Assembly (NCBI GenBank): GCA_023333565.1
Contig: JAJKFH010003504.1
Span: 5,480,005-5,544,004, forward strand
Reading direction: 5' to 3'
DNA length: 64,000 nucleotides
From: Puffinus mauretanicus
Taxonomy: Eukaryota; Chordata; Aves; Procellariiformes; Procellariidae
The notes under the pieces: generated by a model
The model's input: the letters and a program-made list of their open reading frames with translations, nothing else
Database searches by the model: none
What the model was told of the DNA's origin: nothing
Program-made: the position numbers and the translations under genes
Shown: positions 49,301 through 61,300 of the stretch, one piece after another
Layout: each line of letters begins with the position of its first letter
Position numbering within the stretch: position 1 is the stretch's first letter

Positions 49301-52300
49301 TTGCCCCGACCCAGGTGCAGGACCTTGCACTTGGCCTTGTTGAACCTCATGAGGTTCACACGGGCCCACTTCCTGAGCTTGTCCGGGTCCCTCTGGATGG
49401 CATCCTGTCCCTCAGGCAATATTATTTTGAATAAGTCTTTATAAAGATCTGTTGATTATAGCTTCTCTGGCTATATCTATACTGCTAAGTACAAGCAGGC
49501 CAGGATAGTTCCCTAGTTCAGAGGCCAAAGGTAAGGACTGACTAATGTCCATCCTACCTAGGGCAAGGCTCCTTGAGAGAAAAATTGTTTTGGAGAGCGC
49601 TATTTGGGATTGTCCAAAATAAATCCAGGAAGTGAAGTAACAGTTAAGCAGGGTGACTAATCAGTCCCGTTACATGGACTCTTTGAAAGACAGGAAAATC
49701 CTAAGCCCTCTTGTAGAGGAAGGATATATGGTTTGCCTAAGACCATTTTAGCTGCTGTCCACACAGCGGGTCAGCAGAATTCATACAGAACTGAACCCAG
49801 TTCTGCTTACTTTCAACCCTGTCCTTAATTTACTCAGCAAAGCCCACTCTCTGGATAGGAACAGTCAAAGCTGTTCTCGAGGAGGTTTGTGGAATGTCTA
49901 GAACTTCAGAGACAATGAATTATTAAGCACTGGGGTGACTGCATGCCTCCAGAATGCATTACACATGATTTTTTTTTTTTTTTTTAAAGTTAATTCCAAA
50001 TGTTAAATAAGGATATTGTTACTATTCACAAGTAGAGAACCCTTAATTTTTTAGGCTGTTATCTCTTTTAAGCAGAAGGAAACAGACACTGGTACTCTTA
50101 GTTTTCCTTGTATTTCTTCTTTAATTAGAAAGTAAGCTATTATCAGAATTCATTATTTTAAAAATAATTCCAGAACTGAACTAGCACATAGAAATCAGTG
50201 TTAATACTATCGTGACTACATGGTGTCTACAATGCTTATTTCTACCAGATTTATGTTACCCATTCATTAGTTTTGTGCTTCATATTGGCCAGATGGCACT
50301 TCAGTGATGATAAACTCCAAGGCAAAACCAGCACATGGTATACATACATGCTATTTTTATAGATACTTTTTAATATATATACACATATATGTGTGTGTCT
50401 GTGTGCACGCATGCAGGCGTATGTCTTGTAATACATCCTGCGCTGTGAGCTTGACAACTCAAGACAGTATTGGGACTAATCACAATTTTAAAGATAAATT
50501 TGAGGGGCAGAATAAACAGATTTGGGTGCTGACAGTTTCTTAGAATATCAATATGAACCATCCCCAAATCCTTTCAACTGTGACCAGATTGATTACATAT
50601 AATCCTTTGGCTTTCAAGTTATTCATCAGACTGTTTCATTCAAAACCCACAAGTAAGCTTTTTAATTGGCTTCTTAGAGAGGCTGTAACTGGTTGTTTTT
50701 AGATGCCCAGACACTCATTTCAGATTTGTTTGGTATCCCACCTCTAATACTTTGAAATGCTTATCTGTTGATCCATCCATGGCACAACGTTAATAGCCTT
50801 AGAAAAGTTTTCAGCAGAAGGGGCATTGGGATGGTGTAATTTTAGAGAATCTTTAATTAAAGAGGTGTAATTCATAGACACGGAATGGTTTTAAGTTCTG
50901 CACTTAAGGTAAGATTAATCAAACCTGTATCACCACATTTTGGTTATTTCAGACTTTAGGAGGGAGTGGGTAAGAGAGGGCACAGCATATTCCCGATTCT
51001 GACCCTTCAGTCCTTTTAGACACCTGTTTTTAGAAAAATAATCCAAAATATTGATGCTTATGCTGCAATTACAGTGATAAAGGCTGGGGTAAGCAGCCTC
51101 ATTTTATAGCACAGACACAGGTATTTTTGTGATATCTATGCCCCAAATTCCTGTGTCCATTAATGCACATCCCTCAGGTGTACCACCATTTGGGAGACCT
51201 GGAAGACAGCATCAGTAACTTTGATTTGCTAACAGCTTGGGGGAGGGGGAGGGGGAGGTTTGCATGCACATTTCCCATACAAATTCACATTCATACTATG
51301 GCACTCAAGGAAAAAAAAGAATAATCCATGGTGTTATCCAAGTTCAACAATGACGAGGTATTTCTTATTCTCCAGAGCCTCCTGTTCCCTGTGACCAATG
51401 GAACTACCTCTTTTAGGCAGTTACGGTAGGACATTTGTGCTTGGTCTCCACTCCTTTCTTTACTGACTGTTTGGGAAGTCATAGACCAGGCAATTCAAAC
51501 CACTTTCAAACTTTGGTGTCATGTTAGGAGATTTGTCTATGGCCTCAGAGCTTATTCGAAGGCCCGCACCATGATGATAATGATGATAATCATCAACAAC
51601 AACAATAATAGACTTACAGAGGCACGGTATATTGTTGTAAAGTCTGAAATTTCACTTACACGAAGTTAACAGCCTGGTACCTGAACCTACATCCCTAAGC
51701 AGAACACAAAGCTAATACCCTTCTGAGAAAGGTTACTAGATGGTGACTTTCTTATGGTCTTACATGCTCGTTTTAGATTTTAGGCTCAGAAGAAGATAAA
51801 TGTATGCATGTATGTATGTTCTGAAGAAAAAAAAGACCTGTTAGCTTAAGCATAGAGATTGCCTTTGGGAATAACAGCAAGCGTTCACTATGCTTCAATC
51901 TCCTACATAAAACATGCTCTGTATGTTTAGCTATACAGTAAGAATAAATCTCTAGTTATTGGACTAAAGCTTATGAAAGGTTAATCAGCCACAGATTGTT
52001 TGGGATCATCTCCTGGCAGTTACACCACAAGCTCAACTCCATGCCATGGTCCAATAGTCAATTGACTTGGCAGACCCTGGAAAGCACTATGACAAATGCA
52101 TAATGCCACAGTAATCAAAAGTTTTAGTTACAATATTTCAGAGATGGAACTTACCTCCTCCTGTAGGAATGATGGTACTGACTTGCTCAGTCCTTTGAGT
52201 TTTTCAGGATTGGAAAACAGCTTATCAGGCTGTGAAGGCACTGTGGAAACTGAAGAGCAGCAATTCAAAAGGTTTCAAAAATAAGTTTGTACATCAAAAC

Positions 52301-55300
52301 AGTGCGATTCCGTAGCAGGACATGGTTAGAAACAAACAACGTCAGATGAAATACATGCACATGCACAACCAGTTTACAACTTGGATGCAAGATTTCCCCC
52401 ACCCCCCCCAGGACTCAGAGAAGCTATCATTAGCTGTCGTCATTTGATATCTCCTATAACACTGACCAAAGAACTTTGTCTGGCAGGAGCAGAAATATTC
52501 ACATTGCTTGACATGATGTACAAGCTTGAGTGCTGCAAGCAAATTCTCATCAAACGTGATGAAGAAAACATTTTCAGTTTACCTTCTAGACTTTCTTCCT
52601 AGAACAAGGGTAAGTGCACTCATGCACTAACCATACCATCATTGACATTAGAGTCATCATAAGGTTCTTTGTAAGAAGTTAGCGTACAAGTTCTTTTATT
52701 TACTCACATTAATGGCAATAGGAACATTTGTGTAAATCAAGCAATTTTTAGACCTGAACTCGGAAGTTTCAAGTATTCCTAGTTAATTATAAGATGCATA
52801 TCTCATTAATGATGCAGGTTTTTTTTGCAGCCCATCTCTTCAACTTTTGTATATGTCTACTGAACTTCACTTCCATGTTCTTTCACTGTACAAAGCTTAA
52901 TTGCACAAACTAGCCTTGCAAAAATCCAGTTTGCAGTAAGCCCACGATTCTCAGAATTTTCCATGCTCCAACCCCACTTATATTTAATAATGCACTAAAG
53001 CTCTATATCTTTGGACTGGATACACATTGTGAAATGCACCAACACTGAATATTGTATGACAGAGAATTATTTGGCAACGAACAGGCAGCTACAGGGGCAC
53101 GTATCTATTCCATAAAATGAAACACTGCACACATTATGGGATTGTTTGCAAGGTGCGAGTTAAGCTTTTCCAAAGCTTTTGCTGTTGAAGCTCAAATAGT
53201 GCTCAATATATCAGTTATTGTCAGTATGCAGTTAGATGCAGTTTCCCCATTGTTCAAGTATCTAGTCCAGATGTATAACTTGTTAGTTGTTAAATAAAAA
53301 AGGATTTTTAATGTATTAGTTTAAATATCACTGGAGAAGTCTTTCCATTGTCTGCTGGAAGAATCCTATTACTCACTTCCTGCTGCATTTTCATTCCTCT
53401 CTTGATGCTGATCAGGTTTCAGACCTGCTCAGTGCAGTATTGACAACAGTCATTCAGTAGCACAAACAGCTTTGCAGTGTTACAAATAGCATAAATATAT
53501 TTTGTATGTGGGGAGTTTTTGGCTTCCCCAGACCCCATATGTTTTTATGTTTTGCATTTCTGTCCTCCTTTGAGGACCTAGATCATAACAAAGGTAACAT
53601 GAGTGTACAAGTTAAGCAAAGCAAAAATATGAATAGTATTTTCAAGAGAACTTGCCTTAATCTGTCTGTACAGCTATCAGTTTAGCTGAGAGTGTCATTT
53701 TTTCAAAACTTCACTGTTAACAAATTTAGCTCAAAAAACCCCCACCCTTTTCAGATAAGTATCTACACATTCCATATTGAATATATAACATGCTTTCAGT
53801 AGGGGGTCTCCATTTGAAAGCAAAGTGTAGTACGGCGCTTAAGTCTTGTTAATTTACTGGACATTGCATGCACCCTATTACACTACAATCATCCTATTAC
53901 ACTATTGGCCACTAACATGCAAAATGCTTTAAAGCATCTAAAACACAACAATAAATGCAACTGTGCACAACTGTTTTTTAGAACTGTAGTGCCACAATGC
54001 AGTAAATAAAAAATTGTGTGTTATATTCCACCATATTCAGTGTTATTTGATGGTTTTCTATTGTGTTCATCTTCACATGTTCTTGGAGCAGGTTTGCTTT
54101 TATTTTGCTTAGATTTGGAATTTCTAAAGGCATACAGAAAAATTTAACAATAAAACATCTGTAATGCACTAATGGGTTGATGATATCAACAGCAACTGAT
54201 CTAGCATTTCATCTATTGCTTAGAGCAATTCTACTTTGCTGGATTGAGACAAGGATTGTAAGAGGTTCCTTTTCAACTGATGTATTCTGAAGGGTGTTTT
54301 GCATGAGCAAAAGTCATCTTGCATCTTATAATGCAACAGATAAACAAATTCAACATCTACTTAGGCCAAGTCTTTCAACTGAGCTAATGTTCAAAGCTCT
54401 CAATGATTTCAGTAACTGTTTCATAGGCTGAATGACCAAAGGCCAAAATAATACGCTGGTAGGTGGCATAGAGTTCCTACAGATATAGCAGGATGTAAGA
54501 TAAGTATATTCCTTAAGAATAAACCAACACAACAAAATTCTGCAGAAGCATTTAAGTCACACTGAAGTTAATGAAATCTAAAAGCGCAATACAATTCTTG
54601 GTTTCAAAACTCCTTTACTAGTAAACAGAGGCTATTGAAAAACAATAAACTTCCATGCAGACACAAAAGATATTTACCATCTTCAGCACTAAGAGCTATT
54701 TCTTCCTTTGGATTATTTATTTTTCCTTTATCTGTGCAGGAAAAAAGTAACACATAGTTAGACATTTTGCTATTCAGTATGATAAAATGGATGGCAGTGG
54801 TAATCACAGAATTAAGAGTAATGACGACAAAAAACCCAAACAAACCAGCAGAGCCATGGGAATGGTTAAATTCAAGAGATGCTTTCCACTTCACACACTA
54901 CTTCAAGCCTACATCCAAGCAGCAGTCTCATGTTGACTCAGTTTCTATCAGTGTGCTGTTGCAACAATGTTAGTGCATACCTAAAACCTAGAAACTCGTT
55001 AGAAGCAAGCAATAGCATAAGTAGTATTAGAAGAGTAATTTGCCAACGATAGCCAACATCTTTCAAAATCTACACCTCCACACTTTAGTTCACAAATATT
55101 AAGTTTTGTTTATGTCTTCCCCATTAGACATGGAATAAGCATGAAAACTCAGGGGCAGGGTGAAGTGAGACAGGAATACTAATAAAAAAAACGCCAGGAG
55201 GCTACAGAGGGAAGTCAGGAATGAATTTTAAGTACAATCTTGACTCACTGTATTCTCTTAAAGTGAGTTTGGTATATTAATTGCTAGAATACACAGGTGA

Positions 55301-58300
55301 AACACTACTAAACTAAGATGATTTTTTCATACTTCCACTGTCCACTAATTTGACCCAAGCAAGCAGCCAGGAGACAATGGCTCACTACCGCTTTGGGTAG
55401 TTGCCAATACTTTCACTATTGAAAAAACTATCCAAGAAACAGTTCATCACTGATTAACACAGTGCGTTTTTTGATAGATGTCTGCTTCATAGACCAGTGT
55501 TATTTCAAAATTAACACAAAGAACTGAAAACTAAACCGTATGAGAAAAGAATTCAGTTCTGTAGTACAACCTCCATACGGCTTATTGAGAAACAAAGACA
55601 AAAACCACTACTTGGCAAAGCTGTATGAAACACCAGCATGAACGCATTTAAGCCAAACTGGGGGTCATGGGAGACACACACAAGCTTTGTGCTCACTTGA
55701 GGTGGCTGATGGAATGTCCTCTAGACTTTTGGAAGGCATTTTCCTATCTGCACTCCTTTTCAAAGCCATCAAAACAGGGTTTAATTCTTCTTCTGAACCT
55801 GTTACGAGATAAAACACATGAACACTGCACACACACACATGCCATTTTAAGCAAGTTGCTAAAAAACCCATGGATTTCTCATGGGAATCTATTTTGACTG
55901 TTAGCAAAGACAGTGCAAATACAAAATAAATCCAAAATAAACAAAATAAATCTCATTTTAAGTGTCCATTTGCTCTCTCAGCCATCTGTAGAGAGGGGCA
56001 GGTTGGTTGATTTGCCCTGTGTAGGTATCTGTCTGTACTAATAAGCAGGTTTCGGGCAATTGCGGTACTTAATTGTCTAAGAACAATATAGGATAAACTC
56101 AGACTTTAGCCATTTTGTAACCATCTTGTTATGAATCAGCACAAATAAATTAATAGCTCTAGTTTTTCCCTCTGTGTAAACTTGTCCGTTATATTTTCTC
56201 CCCAGTGAAGTAATTTTGTTTCAATACTTGCGTAACCACCACAAAAAAAACCCAGCAGTGGAGATATTTGGATCCCTGAAATCACGGAGTTGTCTCCAAG
56301 GGCAGAATCAAGACAGACCTAGCTCCTTCAGAAACCTTCAAGACCCTCTCTCCTCCCTACCTCGCTTTCCTCCCCATCAGCCAACCAACCAGGCCTTACA
56401 GTGTTGTTATCTAATTATGGGCAAAACCAAATTATGTTTCGTTTTTCCTCATTTGTCTTGAGTTTTCACTGACTTCCATTAGAATCTCACTTTCAAAATA
56501 GGCTCAAGAGTAAGTTGGCAGGCCCTGGAAACTTCACATATTTCTCTGATTCGCCAGGTGAAGAAAACATTTCCAGTCTCTCAGCAGCAGATTAAAAAAG
56601 TTAAATTATCTCCTCTACCTTATGCTCTTTGATGACTATCACACATTATACATTGACTAGAGCTGCCATTCAGCCAAATAATGAAAAACCTAGTAAACAG
56701 ATCACTTCATTTATATGGCCACTTTCTAGTGCAACAGGCAGCAATGCTAAACGAAATAGCACAGAGTATTGGTATTGTCTTTATATCCAGCCATTCCACT
56801 GGTAAGTATTTACCTTTGAAGACTAGCTGGTCAAACTAAAGAATTAACTCAGTCAGCCAGCCACCGATTTTTTTTTTCCTCTTTTAATGCAGTATATTTA
56901 AATGAAATACCAGATTTTGAGTGTTACAATGTTATTAATTTGAAGGTGATGTCACAGGGGAGGAAGAAAAGGGTAAATAATGGAAACTGATTTGATTGAT
57001 TCATGCTGCTCCACTCCCCTTACCAAAAAGGCTTACTCAAACGTAGTACGTGTTTGTCAAACACTTTCCAATTAAAGAACTTAACTCGTTCTTCCCATCC
57101 TTCCCCCAAAAATATCCAAAGCATTCAATTAAGAAATAAGTATCACACAGACTTTTGGTTAACATATTTCAAGTTGGCTACCAAAAAAAATCAAACAGCT
57201 CACGAGTTGAACTTCCAGTTCCAGAGTGGGAATCAGAGTTTTCATCTGAAAACTTGGATCCCAAATTTGAGCCATCCCCTTCCTCTTCATCATTATCCTC
57301 ATGTTGAGACATTAAGCAGAGTTGAGCTCCTTCTGGCTGGGAGGAGTTGCTCTCATCTTTAAGTGGTGTGCTTGCTTTTCTGAATTTCAACAGTGCTTTA
57401 AATTCTGAATTCTTTTCAGAGGCATCCAAGGATGTGCTTTCATCTCTCCTTCCTTTTTCATTTATCTTGAATGGCTTGATTGCAATCATATTGGTCTCTC
57501 CTTCTAAGGGAGAAACATCAAATGGAGCCATGCTTCTCTTTTCTATTTTATTAATAGCTCCATTTCTTTTAGGAAGATCAGAAGCTTCAATTTCACTTAC
57601 TGCAAGATCATTTACGGAAGCTTTGATATTTTGTTCTGGAGCTCCCCCTTTGATAGCTATCTTCATCTGTGTATGATAGCTACTTAAAGCATTATGTGGC
57701 TGTGATATTGTCATGAACAGAGTCTCTTTTTGTGATGGAAACATATGATCCCCAAACTTTTCTTGTTTATGTAACTCTTTGGATATTGGACATGAAACTT
57801 CAGATGCTTCTTGAATAAGTTTTTCCAAAGAGCAACTGAATTCACTGAATTTTGCAGTATTTGAAGCAGAATTTTCTTCTATTGTTTCTTGTATTTCTTG
57901 AGGATGATCTCTCTCTTGTTGATGTGGAGCATGCAAAGTTAGACTAGTCTGTATTTTACCTTGCATTTTCTTGTCCATATTTTCAAGAACAGAAGCTGGT
58001 GTTTCAGAGACCTCTTTTGGTAGCTTCTGCAAATTAATATTAGATACTCCATATTCAGCCTTGGACAGTGCAGATCTTTCCATGGTCTCACCGATTTCCT
58101 GCAGCAACTCTCCATCATGCTCATAGGTCATGCTTTTAACTTCCATCTCAGCAGTCCTCTGTACTGTGCTGTCAGCACGTTTTGGTTTAGGAGGTGGCGT
58201 TTCAGAGGCCTCCTTCAGCAGCTTCTCTAAAGCAGAACTCAAGCCACTGACCCTGGATGGCGCAACAGACTTTTCTATGGTCTCACCAATTTCCTGCAGC

Positions 58301-61300
58301 AACTCTCCATCATGCTCATAAATCATGCTTTTAACTTCCATTTCAGAAGTCCTCTGTACTGTGCTGTCGGCACGTTTTGGTTTAGGAGGTGGCGTTTCAG
58401 AGGCCTCCTTCAGCAGCTTCTCTAAAGCAGAACTCAAGCCACTGACCTTGGATGGCGCAACAGACTTTTCTATGGTCTCACCAATTTCCTGCAGCAACTC
58501 TCCATCATGCTCATAAATCATGCTTTTAACTTCCATTTCAGAAGTCCTCTGTACTGTGCTGTCGGCACGTTTTGGTTTAGGAGATGGTGTTTTAGAGGCC
58601 TCCTTCAGCAGCTTCTCTAAAGCAGAACTCAAGCCACTGACCTTGGATGGGGCAACAGACTTTTCTGTGGTCTCATTGACCTCTTCAGGCTGACCAGTAT
58701 CATCTTGGCATGTTGATTCTACACTACAATTAGTTTGTGATATGCTATTCATGTCATCGGACGTTTTCATTCCCACTCTTCTATATTCAGAAGGTTGAAA
58801 TGCAAAGGTTTCTCTGAGCAGGTTGTGCAAACCAGCTTGAAGCCTCTGAGGATCCTCAGGACTATCATCCTTGTCTGCTGCCTGATGTCGTAGACCAAAA
58901 GGTTCAAATTCCCTAAACAGTTTCCTGAGGCTTTTTTTGTTTTCATGCTCATCTGTTGATGGTACATTCACTTTTCCTTTGCTTTTGCCTATTTCTTCTT
59001 TTTGATTAACAGGACAAATGTCATGGCTCTGTTCTACTGTTCTTTCAAAGACCTTGCACTGATTTGAGTGAAAAGTTGTCCCTTTCAAAATGTTTTCTTT
59101 TAGGTTCAAGCTAGATGACATCTCAGAGGCTTCCTTTTTTAACTTCTTTAGGCCTAATTTAAATACACCTAGCTCAGCTTCCTCTTTAGGAAGATTGATA
59201 TCTAATGGAGTAGTCTTGTTCTCCACTTTTTCTATAGATAAACATAGCCAATCATCTGCTGTCTCCTTTAAAGCATCTTTATCACCAGGTGACTGGAACA
59301 ACTGCAAGGAAACATGATGTTCTTTTGATGAAACAACACTTTTTCCTACACATTCTTTAACTTCTTGCTCTGGAAAAGCCATCTTTTCCTGGGGTTTTAA
59401 GATAACTGGTTTTCTGTCCAGCTGGACAGAGTCTGTATTTTTTGTGTGTGTCACATTCAGACCTTTCAGGGTAGGAGATCCTAGAGGAAGTTCACATACC
59501 ACAGAATCTAGTTTTTGTGTTTTTTCTCTCTCAGATGTTTGGGTTTGTTGTTGAATTAACTTCTGCTTGCTCACACTATTTCTTTCATAGGTTACTGAAC
59601 TAGTATTATTTGGCAAAGAAACATCTCCCCTATCAATGCTACTCTGTAATTTAACTCCGGTATCCCAGAATTTTCTCAAACTCTGGAACTGTGAAGGATC
59701 TGAAATTTGATTCTTGGACTTTTCATTCATCTTTCCTTTTAAAGACAAAACCTGGAAGGTGGGCTTCTGCTGGGAACAAGCAGCAACTTTTCCTTTAAGT
59801 GTTTCCTTCTCATCTTTGCTTTCTGGGGAAGCTGAAGTGGCACCAACACTTTGCCGCAAGTTACTGGCTTTTGGCAATTCTGTATATTCATGAACTTCAC
59901 CATCAGATGGAAGTGTTCTTTCTGGCTTTTCAACTGCATGGCCTGGCCCAAACTCAAAAGAGTTGTGATGTTCATTTCTTGAAGGCTGGCTTGCACAACT
60001 TAGTTCAGCACTTCTTAATGTATTCTTGCTTTGATCTTCCAATCTATTAGGTAGGTATACTGCAGTTGGTTTTATTTTGTCACTTTCTCTGAGACCTTTC
60101 AATGCACCGCCACCTGATGCATTAGTATTGATACTAACTTCTTTCTCTCCATGACTGGGGATAGTTTTATCCCTTTCCCAGAATGCTCTGATCTCCCTTA
60201 TTCTTTTTTTTTCTTGTATTGCCTTCTCCGATTCACATTTCTGAGCTGGTAGCTTGTGTTCTTGATGTTCCAAGAGATTTGATTTTTTATTTTGTTGCTT
60301 GATTTCTTGACCACGTTCTTCAACTCTTGTATAGTCAAATTCAGTTAGTGATTTGTCATTTTGCTCTTCATTCTCTTCCCCTTTCTTAGGTTTCATCCTC
60401 TCTTTTATCAGCTGTATATCTTCTGAAATAAATGATGTAGGTGAAATACTGTTCTGTTGTTTAATCTTTCTAAACAGTAAGTCTTCGGTAACTTCTGTTT
60501 TTCCATCCATGCTAGGCCCACTGTGTTCTGTAGGAAGAACTGCTGTTCTGGTTGAGAAGTCCACTTCCTCTTTGGGTTCCCTGCCTTGGGATCTAGCTGA
60601 TACATGTTTCCTATCTTCAGTATCAGAACTTCTTTTAAACCAATCTAAAACTTTTGATACAGATTCATTAGCCACTTCCATGAGTTCATCAGCATGTTTT
60701 TCAGGCTTGAAAGTGGTTCTAGCATCTTGCTCCTCAACAAGATCAGGCTTACCTTGTTGAAGACTTGTAGAATTGGTATTTGACACCGCATATGCTTCTG
60801 TCTTAGCAGAAAGCTGATGTTCATCTACAATGTAAACAAACTTATCAGAGTTAGGAATCAGACACATGACTCTACAAATGTTCAATCTATCTTGAAAAAT
60901 CTCTCAGATTTTTTTTTTTGTACTGTTAGCAGAGAAGAGAGTTCTCTGTCCTTGTGTTTTTGGAAAGAACCATACTGTGGGCAATAGAGTGAAAAATAAA
61001 TTCCTGCACTGCGATATCCTACTGGAAGATTAATCATACTACTTTTGAGCGTGCGAGCAGGTAAGATTGGTTATCTCCGTTCTAAAGGAAATGGCCACAC
61101 TGAAGGGGGCATGGGACGGGCGGGTACAACCCAGCATATTTGTATTTAGTTCCATGAGCAAATCCCCAAGTCACAACTGGATTACTACCAAGGACAGTCA
61201 ACAGCAGTACACCAGAAATTCTTCAGTTCCTGTGCAGACAGATCTACCAGGCCTTATGACAGGAATTCTATCCAAATGCCATCACTTCACCTTCATTCAT

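Noticed and set aside
58130..58516. Two identical 63-codon + strand frames
   Set aside because: Shadows of the 195-bp SYTL2 repeat, duplicated because the repeat is duplicated.
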